Shown here: positions 45,987-54,519 of the stretch, piece after piece
Numbering within the stretch: position 1 is the stretch's first letter
How the letters are laid out: each line of letters starts with the position of its first letter
Source: Pseudophaeobacter flagellatus
GTDB lineage: Bacteria; Pseudomonadota; Alphaproteobacteria; Rhodobacterales; Rhodobacteraceae
DNA length: 64,000 nt
Direction of reading: 5' to 3'
Assembly (NCBI RefSeq): GCF_021228235.1
Contig: NZ_JAJQRG010000010.1
Location: 62,001-126,000, forward strand
Notes under the pieces: model-generated
What the model was told of the DNA's origin: nothing
What the model saw: only the letters and a program-made list of their open reading frames with translations
Databases searched by the model: none
Translations under genes and position numbers: made by a program

Positions 45987-48062
45987 ATGACACCGCCCGA
46001 CACACCCGCCACGCCAAACGAGGAAGACCAGATCTTCCGCCTCCTGCGCCAGCTTGATCTGGCACCGGAAGCGTCACAGCGCGCCACTGCAGCAGCGCTG
46101 GGTCTCTCTTTGGGGCGATTGAACACACTGTTGCGCAGTGTCGCTGATACCGGGCTGATCACCATAAGCGACAGAGCTGGCCCCGATAAGCGTCAGCGCT
46201 TTGCCTACACGCTGACACGACATGGCGCCACTGAAAAAAGACGACTCACCGATCAATTCCTCTCCCGCAAGTTGGCTGAATACGATGTGCTGCACGCGGA
46301 ACTTACCGGCACAGCAAGCGGCTTGCCCCATATTAAACACAGGACTCATCCAATGCAGAATAACCTGGCTCCTATCCCCGAGCTCTATGTCTCCTATGAC
46401 TCTGCCCAGAAGCTGAAAACCGAGGCGGGAGAACTGAAAAGCCACGACCTGACCCCGCGCCAGATCTGTGATCTTGAACTGCTGATGAACGGCGGCTTCA
46501 ACCCGCTGAAAGGCTTCCTGAGCGAGGAAGACTACAACGGTGTTGTGGAAAACATGCGCCTGGCCGACGGCACGCTCTGGCCGATGCCGATCAACCTGGA
46601 TGTCTCCGAAGAGTTTGCCGCCACGCTAGAAGTGGGCGAAGATATCGCACTGCGCGATCAGGAAGGCGTGATCCTGGCAACCATGACTGTCACCGACAGC
46701 TGGACCCCAAACAAAGCGCGCGAAGCCGAAATGGTCTTTGGCGCCGACGATGACGCACACCCTGCGGTCAACTACCTGCACAATCAGGCTGGCAAGATCT
46801 ATCTGGGCGGCCCTGTCACCGGCATCCAGCAGCCTGTGCACTATGACTTCCGCGCCCGTCGCGACACTCCAAACGAGCTGCGCGCCTATTTCCGCAAGCT
46901 GGGCTGGCGCAAGGTCGTGGCCTTCCAGACCCGCAACCCGCTGCACCGCGCCCACCAGGAACTGACTTTCCGCGCCGCGCGTGAAGCCCAGGCCAACCTG
47001 CTGATCCATCCGGTTGTCGGCATGACCAAACCCGGCGATGTCGATCACTTTACCCGCGTGCGCTGCTACGAGGCCGTGCTGGACAAATACCCCACGTCCA
47101 CCACCTCGATGAGCCTGCTGAACCTGGCGATGCGTATGGCAGGCCCCCGCGAAGCGGTCTGGCACGGGTTGATCCGCAGAAACCACGGCTGCACCCATTT
47201 CATCGTTGGTCGCGACCACGCAGGCCCCGGCAAGAACTCGGCCGGTGAAGATTTCTACGGCCCCTATGATGCGCAGGACCTGTTCCGCACCCATCAGGAA
47301 GAAATGGGCATCGAAATGGTCGATTTCAAACATATGGTTTGGGTGTCCGAGCGCGCCCAATACGAAGCCATCGACGAGATCGAAGACAAGGATGACGTTA
47401 CCATCCTCAACATTTCCGGCACCGAGCTGCGCCGCCGCCTGTCCGAGGGCCTGGAGATCCCCGAGTGGTTCTCCTTCCCCGAAGTGGTCAAGGAACTGCG
47501 CCGCACCAAGCCACCGCGCTCTAAGCAGGGCTTTACCGTCTTCCTGACCGGCCTGTCCGGATCAGGCAAATCCACCATCGCCAACGCGCTGATGATCAAG
47601 CTGATGGAAATGGGCGGCCGCCCCGTGACCCTGCTGGATGGCGATATCGTGCGTAAAAACCTCAGCTCCGAGCTGGGCTTCTCGAAAGAGCACCGCGATC
47701 TGAATATCCGTCGCATCGGCTATGTGGCCTCTGAGATCACCAAAAACGGCGGCATCGCCATCTGTGCGCCCATTGCGCCCTACGCCACCACCCGCCGGGC
47801 CGTGCGTGAAGATGTCGAAGCCTTTGGTGCCTTTGTTGAAATCCATGTCGCGACCTCGCTGGAAGAATGCGAACGCCGCGACCGCAAGGGCCTGTATAAA
47901 CTGGCCCGAGAAGGCAAGATCAAAGAGTTCACCGGGATCTCTGACCCCTATGACGTACCCACCAGCCCTGAGCTGAGCGTCGAGACCGAGAACGTCGATG
48001 TCGACAACTGCGCGCATCAGGTGCTGTTGAAGCTGGAAAACATGGGTCTGATCTCCGGCTAA
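45987..48062 (+). CDS. Bifunctional sulfate adenylyltransferase/APS kinase, fused in frame to an EPS-associated MarR-type regulator
   Basis: One frame of 691 codons. Residues 1-122 resemble the EPS-associated MarR family regulators (DQIFRLLRQLDLAPEASQRATAAALGLSLGRLNTLLRSV, then LTRHGATEKRRLTDQFLSRKLAEYDVLHAEL). From Met123 (46353), 569 residues match Sat-CysC: sulfurylase motif TRNPLHRAHQEL, GRDHAGPGKNS, then APS kinase P-loop GLSGSGKS near 527. Together they make APS and PAPS from sulfate. An AGGA element 9 bases before 46353 allows a separate start, so the cell may produce the enzyme alone, the fusion, or both. The regulator and the downstream glycosyltransferase suggest polysaccharide sulfation as well as assimilation. 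Confidence 0.85.
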   Translation: MTPPDTPATPNEEDQIFRLLRQLDLAPEASQRATAAALGLSLGRLNTLLRSVADTGLITISDRAGPDKRQRFAYTLTRHGATEKRRLTDQFLSRKLAEYDVLHAELTGTASGLPHIKHRTHPMQNNLAPIPELYVSYDSAQKLKTEAGELKSHDLTPRQICDLELLMNGGFNPLKGFLSEEDYNGVVENMRLADGTLWPMPINLDVSEEFAATLEVGEDIALRDQEGVILATMTVTDSWTPNKAREAEMVFGADDDAHPAVNYLHNQAGKIYLGGPVTGIQQPVHYDFRARRDTPNELRAYFRKLGWRKVVAFQTRNPLHRAHQELTFRAAREAQANLLIHPVVGMTKPGDVDHFTRVRCYEAVLDKYPTSTTSMSLLNLAMRMAGPREAVWHGLIRRNHGCTHFIVGRDHAGPGKNSAGEDFYGPYDAQDLFRTHQEEMGIEMVDFKHMVWVSERAQYEAIDEIEDKDDVTILNISGTELRRRLSEGLEIPEWFSFPEVVKELRRTKPPRSKQGFTVFLTGLSGSGKSTIANALMIKLMEMGGRPVTLLDGDIVRKNLSSELGFSKEHRDLNIRRIGYVASEITKNGGIAICAPIAPYATTRRAVREDVEAFGAFVEIHVATSLEECERRDRKGLYKLAREGKIKEFTGISDPYDVPTSPELSVETENVDVDNCAHQVLLKLENMGLISG

Positions 48063-48109
48063 GGCGCGATCAATCCCGCCAGTCTGCCGCAGGCAGTCAA
48101 ACATCAGTG

Positions 48110-48147
48110 ACGCGCGTTCCTTTTGATGAAGGGGCGCGCGTTATTTT
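48110..48147 (+). terminator. Terminator after the sulfate-activation gene
   Basis: ACGCGCGTTCC pairs with GGGGCGCGCGT (two wobbles) over a 10-base loop, followed by TATTTTATGG. Confidence 0.7.
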
Positions 48148-48227
48148 ATGGTATTCTCCGCGGCATTCACGCTTTCGTGTAGGCGGATTTCCACCTAAGC
48201 TAGGCCTATTCATAGGTAAAGATACAG

Positions 48228-49340
48228 ATGGCCCAGCAGATTAAGACACATGTTTTCACCGATATCGCCCCAATTTCGTTTCTCAAACAGGCACCCGGCG
48301 GGCTATCACAAATTGGGAATGTCAGGTTCACCTTTGGCTCCACCGTCCCGGAAGATACCGATGTCCTGATCGCCTTTAACCGCGCCTCCTACACAATCAA
48401 GAGCCGGGTGCCGCGTGAACGCAGCATCTTTATCGCAGCGGAACCGGATGTCATTCATCCCTATAGCTGCCGCTTTCTCAATCAGTTTGGCCTGGCCCTG
48501 ACCACCACGGACAAACCGCTGACCACCAAGAAATGGCACCGGGCCGTCTGCTGGTATTGGTGGGTTGGTACGGATTTCTCCGGTCAGCGCGCGCCGCATG
48601 GCTATGACTGGTTCAAGGATCTTGCCATCCCAGAGAAACAAGACAAAATCGCGATCGTCACCTCGAACAAGGTCTATACGGAATTTCACCGCAAGCGCAT
48701 GCGCTTTGTTGAGGCCATGACCCAGCTGATCCCTGAACATATCGAACTATACGGTCGCGGCTTCACCCCGATTGATGACAAGGCCGATGCGCTGCTGCCC
48801 AACAAATACAATCTTGCGATTGAAAACGGCAAAGGCCCACATGTCTGGACAGAGAAGCTCACCGATCCCTGGCTGTGCTGGTCCTTTCCCTTCTATGCCG
48901 GCTGCAACAACGTGCCCGAGTATTTCCCAGAAGACAGCTTTGCGACCCTGGACCTTAGCAACCCGGAAGAGGAAGCCCGGCGCATGGTCCGCGATATGCA
49001 AAATGGCCGCTGGGAAAGCGCCCAGTCAGCCATTCGCACCGCCCGAGACAAGGTTCTGGAAGAAGAAAACATCATGCAGCTGATGATGCGCCTGTCGCAC
49101 CAGGCCATGGCGCAGCCGGTGCAACCTGACGAGCTCAGGGAAAATTACATCTGGTCAGAACGTTCCCTATGGCCGGAAAAGGGATGCCGTGGCTCGTTTG
49201 GCGAATGGATTTTTCGCAACGCGATCCTTATGTTCGACCCCGAGGCCGAGCTGAAAACCCAGGGGCTGCGCCGCGCCTGGGACCGCCAGAAATCCAAACG
49301 CCGCACAGAACGCGACGCCCAGCATCTGAAGCGGGGTTAG
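48228..49340 (+). CDS. Glycosyltransferase family 10 (fucosyltransferase-like)
   Basis: A 370-residue cytosolic transferase whose second half carries the GT10 signature: YNLAIENGKGPHVWTEKLTDPWLCWSFPFYAGCNNVPEYFPEDSFATLDL (residues about 194-243), close to the alpha1,3-fucosyltransferase motif with its invariant Glu and Lys (EK near 209-210). The N-terminal half is less conserved, as in family members. GT10 enzymes move fucose or related sugars onto cell-surface glycans. The sulfate-activation and EPS-regulator gene just upstream supports a surface-polysaccharide role. Its stop overlaps the convergent PhzF gene stop. Confidence 0.8.
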   Translation: MAQQIKTHVFTDIAPISFLKQAPGGLSQIGNVRFTFGSTVPEDTDVLIAFNRASYTIKSRVPRERSIFIAAEPDVIHPYSCRFLNQFGLALTTTDKPLTTKKWHRAVCWYWWVGTDFSGQRAPHGYDWFKDLAIPEKQDKIAIVTSNKVYTEFHRKRMRFVEAMTQLIPEHIELYGRGFTPIDDKADALLPNKYNLAIENGKGPHVWTEKLTDPWLCWSFPFYAGCNNVPEYFPEDSFATLDLSNPEEEARRMVRDMQNGRWESAQSAIRTARDKVLEEENIMQLMMRLSHQAMAQPVQPDELRENYIWSERSLWPEKGCRGSFGEWIFRNAILMFDPEAELKTQGLRRAWDRQKSKRRTERDAQHLKRG

Positions 49341-50224
49341 GCAGAATCCGGCAGATCCACCGTGCCGCGCATCAGCACAAACCCCGTACCCGCAACCCGG
49401 ATCCCCAGCGGGGCCTCCGCGGGGCCAACCAGGCTGATACGCGCCTGGCCGGGGCGGCCCATGCCATGGCCCTGCTCGGCCACAAAGCTATCTTTCTGCA
49501 TCAGGCCATTGCGCCACAGATAGGCACCCATCGCACCGCTGGCAGAGCCGGTGAACGGATCTTCCGGCGGGCTAGGGGGCGCCATCAGCAGCCGCGCATA
49601 GGTATCGCCGCCTTCGGTGGCCCCCTGCAGGGCCACCAGAAACGGCTCCATCATATCAATGCCGTCTGCCCCCAGCGCCTGGCCCAGCTTGGCCAGCGCC
49701 GGAAGGTCAAGGCGCGCCTGCGCCAATGCGCTGTGATCTTTGAGCACGGTAATACAGAAGGGCAATCCCGTTGACACTTTTTGTGGTGCGCCCAGAATGG
49801 CCTCGACCGGCAAGGAAATTGCCGCCGCCACCAGGGCAGGATCGGGTTTTGGACCAAACTCTGGCGCGATCTGGGTCATTTCAATCTGATCGCCCGCAAT
49901 GGTCACCGGCACGATCCCGGCACCGGTTTCCAGACGGATCTGACCGTCGCCAATCAGCCCACGGTCGCGCAGGGCGGCCACAGTGGCAATTGTGGGATGG
50001 CCGGCAAAGGGGATCTCGCGGCTGGCCAGGAAATAGCGCACCTGAAGGTCTGCCACCTCAGAGGGGCCGGTGAAGGTGCATTCCACCAAAGACGTCTCGC
50101 GCACATAGGCGGTGCAGATATCTACCGGCAAATGCGCGCCACCATGGACCACCGCACAGCCATTGCCGCCAAAGGCACGATCCGAAAACGCATCGACCCA
50201 ATCAAAATCATATCTGCTCATCAT
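49337..50224 (-). CDS. PhzF family phenazine-biosynthesis-like isomerase
   Basis: A 295-residue protein of the PhzF/diaminopimelate-epimerase fold: FDWVDAFSDRAFGGNGCAVVHGG at the start, ECTFTGPSEVADLQVRYFLASREIPFAGHPTIATVAALRDRG near 48, and EDPFTGSASGAMGAYLWRNG near 218. The general base Glu near 48 (ECTF) is present. No phenazine genes are nearby, so true phenazine synthesis is unlikely; family members in other bacteria have unknown substrates. ATG 50224 or the adjacent 50221 both follow a GTGGGG site. Confidence 0.88.
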   Translation of the reverse strand: MMSRYDFDWVDAFSDRAFGGNGCAVVHGGAHLPVDICTAYVRETSLVECTFTGPSEVADLQVRYFLASREIPFAGHPTIATVAALRDRGLIGDGQIRLETGAGIVPVTIAGDQIEMTQIAPEFGPKPDPALVAAAISLPVEAILGAPQKVSTGLPFCITVLKDHSALAQARLDLPALAKLGQALGADGIDMMEPFLVALQGATEGGDTYARLLMAPPSPPEDPFTGSASGAMGAYLWRNGLMQKDSFVAEQGHGMGRPGQARISLVGPAEAPLGIRVAGTGFVLMRGTVDLPDSA

Positions 50225-50330
50225 GCCCCACCTGTTTGGCTGACTTTTGCCAGAGCATAACACAACGAGGAGACCTGAAAACCATCTCGGGTCTTCGCAA
50301 ATAATAGCGCCCCCTCCGATGAGAGGGCGC

Positions 50331-50378
50331 ACAGGTATTTTGAGGCCAGAACCTACAGGCGTTTTAAGGCCGGAGCCT
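50331..50378. repeat. Tandem imperfect 24-bp repeat
   Basis: Two abutting copies (50331-50354 and 50355-50378) match at 19 of 24 bases, and all five differences are transitions. It lies past the stop of the DUF1150 gene, next to a GCGCCC/GGGCGC hairpin that ends at 50330. Confidence 0.6.
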
Positions 50379-50601
50379 AGTGTACAGCAACCGGAGACAG
50401 ATCATTCTGACGCGCCAGCAAGAATGCCAGCTTCCGGTCAGTGACAACTGCCAGCTGCTCGCCCTCGGAATCATGCACGGCATAGAGCAGATCGCGCCCT
50501 TCGGCATTGGCCTGCACGTCCTCAGGCAGATCACAAACCGCGACCGCTTTGACGTAGACGGTGCGCGGGCCGGTGGTATTGGTGTCAAATGGCGTTTGCA
50601 T
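50377..50601 (-). CDS. DUF1150 family protein
   Basis: A 74-residue protein with the DUF1150 pattern (RTVYVKAVAVCDLPEDVQANAEGRDLLYAVHDSEGEQLAVVTDRKLAFLLARQNDLSPVAVH). The family is nearly always found after small heat-shock genes in alphaproteobacteria, as here (5 bases). A role beside the chaperone is likely but not known. Confidence 0.85.
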   Translation of the reverse strand: MQTPFDTNTTGPRTVYVKAVAVCDLPEDVQANAEGRDLLYAVHDSEGEQLAVVTDRKLAFLLARQNDLSPVAVH

Positions 50602-50606
50602 TGCTC

Positions 50607-51020
50607 TTACCCCTTTTTGATATTGATCGTCTGAACCACAGTTTCCGGACGGGAGCGTGTGAGATCAACGTGCAACAGCCCGTTCTCCATCACCGCCTCG
50701 CCCACATCGACGCCATCCGCCAGCACAAACATGCGCTGAAACTGGCGCGCCGCGATTCCCCGGTGCAAAAAGACCCGCCCGTCACCGTCATCGCCCTGAC
50801 GGCCACGGATCACCAGCTGGCGATCTTCGACGGTGATCGCAAGATCAGACTCGGCAAAGCCTGCCACCGCAAGGGTGATACGATAGGAAAAGTCGGAAGT
50901 TTGTTCAATATTATAAGGTGGATAACCCTCATTTCCGGATTTCGCAGAGCGTTCCAGCAGGCGTTCCAACTGTTCAAACCCCAGCATATGCGGGTATGAA
51001 CCCAAGGTGAGTTTCGACAC
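50607..51020 (-). CDS. Small heat shock protein (Hsp20/IbpA family)
   Basis: A 137-residue alpha-crystallin-domain chaperone that holds unfolded proteins. The crystallin core runs from PPYNIEQTSDFSYRITLAVAGFAESDLAITVEDRQLVIRG to the LFVLADGVDVGEAVMENGLLHVDLTR segment; the late INIKK acts as the oligomer motif. It heads an operon with DUF1150 and is preceded by a heat-shock promoter. Confidence 0.92.
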   Translation of the reverse strand: MSKLTLGSYPHMLGFEQLERLLERSAKSGNEGYPPYNIEQTSDFSYRITLAVAGFAESDLAITVEDRQLVIRGRQGDDGDGRVFLHRGIAARQFQRMFVLADGVDVGEAVMENGLLHVDLTRSRPETVVQTINIKKG

Positions 51021-51087
51021 GTATATCGTCCTTTTGCTTCAAAGCGACGTTGATCCACAGTCCCTGAGCGGCAACTGCGTGATTAGA

Positions 51088-51115
51088 ATATGGTGACTTA
51101 TATAGAATTCTCAAG
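51088..51115 (-). promoter_or_regulatory. RpoH (sigma-32)-type promoter of hsp20
   Basis: Minus-strand -35 CTTGAGA (51109-51115), 13-base spacer and -10 CACCATAT (51088-51095), close to the alphaproteobacterial RpoH pattern. It lies 68 bases upstream of the hsp20 start. Confidence 0.7.
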
Positions 51116-51195
51116 TCTCTGACCGCTAGGTCTAGCGGAAAAGGCGTTAAGGAAGTACCTTAGCCCTCCCGGTTCCCTTATGGTTTGAGTCGCCC

Positions 51196-51420
51196 ATGAA
51201 CGCTTCTGCTGATATGTCAATGAAGAACGACGAGGTTCTCACAGTCGAGCTGGAAGTCTTTCGCAGACAGCACCGCGATCTGGATGAGGCCATCACCGCC
51301 CTGCAGGAACGTGGCACCAGCGATCAACTGACAATCCGACGGCTGAAAAAGCAAAAGCTTGGCCTTAAAGACAAGATCTCGCAGATCGAAGATCGGCTGA
51401 CACCCGATATCATCGCCTGA
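51196..51420 (+). CDS. YdcH family (DUF465) protein
   Basis: A 74-residue helical protein: [66 protein letters not shown]. The H-x-x-L-D motif and the LKKxKLxLKDxI signature define DUF465. It forms a coiled coil; the function is unknown. Divergent from hsp20, upstream of the probable 6S RNA and purE. Confidence 0.85.
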   Translation: MNASADMSMKNDEVLTVELEVFRRQHRDLDEAITALQERGTSDQLTIRRLKKQKLGLKDKISQIEDRLTPDIIA

Positions 51421-51450
51421 CGTCACGGCCGGACCAGCCGCGCCATGACG

Positions 51451-51614
51451 ACTTGCCCCCGATGGCCGCCCCTCGCTCGCCTGGGTGCCGGGTTTGGATA
51501 GGGTTACCTCTATGGGGTTCAGCCCAAGCTGGCCTCTGCACGGCCCGGCCTTTTCAAAGGCAGGCCGCCCTCTATAGCACTTCCCCGCATTGTCGCATTG
51601 CACCATGGGCAAGT
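51451..51614 (+). ncRNA. ssrS: Probable 6S RNA
   Basis: About 164 bases whose ends pair: ACTTGCCC plus ATGG (51451-51465, with a CCG bulge) against CCAT plus GGGCAAGT (51603-51614). Inside, GCCGGG (51487-51492) can pair with CCCGGC (51544-51549), and small hairpins (ATAG/CTAT, GCCTTT/AAAGGC) and loose, bubble-like strands lie between. A long closed rod with an open middle, 160-190 bases, is the 6S pattern; the place between ydcH and purE fits what I recall for alphaproteobacteria. 6S RNA holds sigma-70 RNA polymerase in stationary phase. The strand is inferred from the neighbours. Confidence 0.55.
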
Positions 51615-51689
51615 TTGACTATAGTGCGCACTCCTTCCACCCCAGCAGTCTTCCCCGCGCGGAATCTGCGGCATGACAGGACAAAACAC

Positions 51690-52190
51690 ATGCCAAGCAC
51701 CCCCAGCGATATCAAAGTGGGCATCATCATGGGCAGCCAGTCCGACTGGCCCACCCTGAAAGAGGCCGCCACGCTTCTCGATGAACTCGGCATCCCCTAC
51801 GAGGCCAAGATCGTATCGGCACACCGCACCCCGGATCGGCTCTGGTCCTATGGTAAATCGGCAGCTGATCGCGGCCTGCAGGTGATCATTGCGGGTGCCG
51901 GAGGGGCAGCACATCTGCCAGGCATGGTGGCCTCAAAAACGCGGGTGCCGGTTGTTGGCGTGCCAGTTCAGACCCGCGCCCTATCAGGGGTGGATTCGCT
52001 CTACTCCATCGTACAGATGCCCAAGGGCTTTCCCGTAGCGACCATGGCCATCGGTGCCGCCGGCGCCGCCAATGCAGGGCTGATGGCTGCGGGCATTCTG
52101 GCACTGCAGGACCCGGCCCTGGCCGAACGGCTGGATGCCTGGCGCGCGGCGCTGTCGGCCTCTATCCCAGAGGAACCCGTCGATGACTGA
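51690..52190 (+). CDS. purE: N5-carboxyaminoimidazole ribonucleotide mutase
   Basis: Purine synthesis, isomerising N5-CAIR to CAIR. It has 166 residues. Family marks are [43 protein letters not shown] near residue 8, then [53 protein letters not shown] lies 9 bases before the ATG. The end overlaps purK by 8 bases. Confidence 0.97.
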   Translation: MPSTPSDIKVGIIMGSQSDWPTLKEAATLLDELGIPYEAKIVSAHRTPDRLWSYGKSAADRGLQVIIAGAGGAAHLPGMVASKTRVPVVGVPVQTRALSGVDSLYSIVQMPKGFPVATMAIGAAGAANAGLMAAGILALQDPALAERLDAWRAALSASIPEEPVDD

Positions 52191-53259
52191 TGCATTGAAA
52201 CCCGGGGCCACCATTGGCATCCTTGGCGGCGGCCAACTGGGGCGCATGCTCTCGGTTGCGGCGGCGCGGCTTGGCTTCAAGACCCATATCTTTGAGCCCG
52301 GTGCCAATCCCCCCGCAGGCCAGGTTGCCGATCAGGTGACCACCGCCGGCTATGAAGACACCGAAGCGCTCCTGCGCTTTGCCAATGCGGTGGATGTGGT
52401 CACCTATGAATTTGAAAACATCCCCACCGCCGCGCTGGATACCCTGGAGGCGCTTCGCCCCATTCGGCCCGGTCGCGAGGCGCTGCGGATTTCACAGGAC
52501 CGCCTGACCGAAAAGACCTTTCTGCAGGGGCTGGATCTGAAAATCGCCGCCTTTGCCGATATCACCGATACCGCCAGCCTAGACGCCGCGCTGGCCGAAA
52601 TCGGCACACCTGCGATCCTCAAGACCCGGCGCTTTGGCTATGATGGCAAGGGCCAGGCCCGTATCATGTCGCCCGACCAGGCGGGCGAAGCGCTGGAGGC
52701 CATGGCGGGCGCGCCATCTGTGCTGGAAGGCTTTGTGGACTTCAGTCACGAAGTCTCTGTCATCGCAGCGCGCGGCATCACGGGTGACGTCGCCTGCTAT
52801 GACCCCGGCGAGAATGTGCACCGCGATGGTATCCTGCACACCACCACCGTGCCTGCACGCCTCAGCGCGGGGCAGCGGATGGATGCAGTGCTGCTTGCCG
52901 CCAAGGTCCTGAACGCGCTGGACTATATCGGCGTACTAGGGGTTGAACTCTTTGTCACCCAACAGGGACTTGTGGTGAATGAAATCGCGCCACGGGTGCA
53001 TAACTCCGGTCACTGGACGCAGAATGGCTGCGCGGTTGATCAGTTTGAACAACATATCCGCGCGGTCGCTGGCTGGCCGCTCGGCGACGGGCAACGACAT
53101 GCGGATGTGGTGATGGAAAACCTTATCGGCGACGATATGGACCGCCTGCCCGAACTGGCGAAAGAGCGCGACTGCGCCCTGCACCTATACGGCAAGGCCG
53201 AGGCCAAGCAGGGCCGCAAGATGGCCCATGTGAACCGGATCATCCGCGCGCAAAAGTAA
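52183..53259 (+). CDS. purK: N5-carboxyaminoimidazole ribonucleotide synthase
   Basis: ATP-grasp enzyme making N5-CAIR from AIR and bicarbonate, feeding PurE. It has 358 residues: [22 protein letters not shown] near the start, [16 protein letters not shown] near 142, [20 protein letters not shown] near 262. Its ATG lies 8 bases inside purE. It is followed by a strong hairpin. Confidence 0.97.
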   Translation: MTDALKPGATIGILGGGQLGRMLSVAAARLGFKTHIFEPGANPPAGQVADQVTTAGYEDTEALLRFANAVDVVTYEFENIPTAALDTLEALRPIRPGREALRISQDRLTEKTFLQGLDLKIAAFADITDTASLDAALAEIGTPAILKTRRFGYDGKGQARIMSPDQAGEALEAMAGAPSVLEGFVDFSHEVSVIAARGITGDVACYDPGENVHRDGILHTTTVPARLSAGQRMDAVLLAAKVLNALDYIGVLGVELFVTQQGLVVNEIAPRVHNSGHWTQNGCAVDQFEQHIRAVAGWPLGDGQRHADVVMENLIGDDMDRLPELAKERDCALHLYGKAEAKQGRKMAHVNRIIRAQK

Positions 53260-53280
53260 CATCCCTGTCATGGCATGTGC

Positions 53281-53314
53281 CAAGCGCCCGCTCTCGGCTG
53301 AAGGCGGGCGCTTG
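53281..53314. terminator. Bidirectional terminator between purK and phnM
   Basis: An 11-bp perfect stem (CAAGCGCCCGC, 53281-53291, with its complement at 53304-53314) between convergent genes. Confidence 0.75.
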
Positions 53315-53353
53315 GTCTTCCGGCGCAGACAGACAAACCTGATCTGCGCCAAC

Positions 53354-54505
53354 CTACCCGATGAACCGTGTTGCGATCTCGCCAGACATATAGCTGAACT
53401 GCCCGCCCGATAGCGTGGCCGCAACCCGCTCGCTTGCCCTGTCCAGGATCACCATATCGGCGCGTTTTCCCAGGGAGAAATCCCCCCGATCCGAAAGCCC
53501 CAGCAGCTGCGCAGGCCCGGAAGAGACCAGGCCCCAGGCCGCGCCCAAATCCAGCAGCCCGGCCCGCGCCAGCATCAGGGCCGCGCGACGTGGGCTGGGA
53601 TAATGGTAATCCGAGGCCAGCGCATCACAGAGCCCCATGGCAATCAGATCCAGCGCCGAGGCATTGCCCTTGTGCGAGCCACCGCGAACCACATTGGGCG
53701 CGCCCAGAATGATATGATCGCCGCCTGCCCGCGCCGCCTCGGCGGCCTCTTGCGTTTCGGGAAACTCGGAAATCAAGGCGCCGCGGGCGCGCCATATGGC
53801 GCGGTCCTGCGCGGTCTGGTCATCATGGCTGCCGATGCGCAGTTCCTGTTCGTGCAACTGCGTACAAAGCGCCTCGAGGGCGGCGGGGACTTCGCCGCTG
53901 CGGCGGTGCATCTCTAGCAGCATCTCAAAATGCTTATCAGGATTGCGTCCTGCCTTCAGCGCTTGTCCGGTCAGTCGGGGCGGCTTTTTGCCCTGGGCCA
54001 GACGATCATGCGGCAGGTGATCGTTGAAAACAATATATGACACGGCCCAGTCCGCAATTTTCTGCGGCAGCGCTGCGTAGTCGTCCAGCATATGGGTTTC
54101 AAAACGCAGCTGCGGAATCAAATCGGTCACCAGATCGGCGCGAACCTCTGCCAGGGCGGTAAAGACCTGGGCTGCGTAGTCAGGACTGCGCAGCCCCCCT
54201 TCCCAGCTGTGAAACTGGGCCAGAACCGCCGTGGTGATGCCATTGGCGGCCAGCTCTGCCTCGGTGGCGACAACCCCTTCGGCCATCTGCTTCATTGCGC
54301 CGCGTCGGGGCGCCAGGTGGCGTTCAAACCCGTCGCCATGGGCGTCAATGATGCCCGGCAGCAGCAGATAACCCGACAGATCGACCGCACGACCAGAGCC
54401 GCCCGCGCTGATCCGCCCCTGTGCCAGACCAATTTCGCCGTTGCGCTCCAGCCCCGCCGGGGTCAGCACATCACCGCCCTGCAGGCGCAGCTCTTGCAAT
54501 GTCAT
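53354..54505 (-). CDS. phnM: Alpha-D-ribose 1-methylphosphonate 5-triphosphate diphosphatase (PhnM-like)
   Basis: A 383-residue amidohydrolase that removes diphosphate from the C-P lyase intermediate. Metal-site marks: LPGIIDAHGDGFERHLAPRRGA near residue 49, SHDDQTAQDR near 220, then LASDYHYPSPRRAALMLARAG near 290. No other phn gene lies in view, so the C-P lyase set must be elsewhere or this is a stand-alone relative. It follows a lipase-like gene by 14 bases on the same strand. Confidence 0.85.
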   Translation of the reverse strand: MTLQELRLQGGDVLTPAGLERNGEIGLAQGRISAGGSGRAVDLSGYLLLPGIIDAHGDGFERHLAPRRGAMKQMAEGVVATEAELAANGITTAVLAQFHSWEGGLRSPDYAAQVFTALAEVRADLVTDLIPQLRFETHMLDDYAALPQKIADWAVSYIVFNDHLPHDRLAQGKKPPRLTGQALKAGRNPDKHFEMLLEMHRRSGEVPAALEALCTQLHEQELRIGSHDDQTAQDRAIWRARGALISEFPETQEAAEAARAGGDHIILGAPNVVRGGSHKGNASALDLIAMGLCDALASDYHYPSPRRAALMLARAGLLDLGAAWGLVSSGPAQLLGLSDRGDFSLGKRADMVILDRASERVAATLSGGQFSYMSGEIATRFIG

Positions 54506-54519
54506 CGGTCTATGCCCTT

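Noticed and set aside
49337-50224. Phenazine biosynthesis cluster
   Set aside because: Only PhzF is present; no PhzA-E/G partners are nearby.
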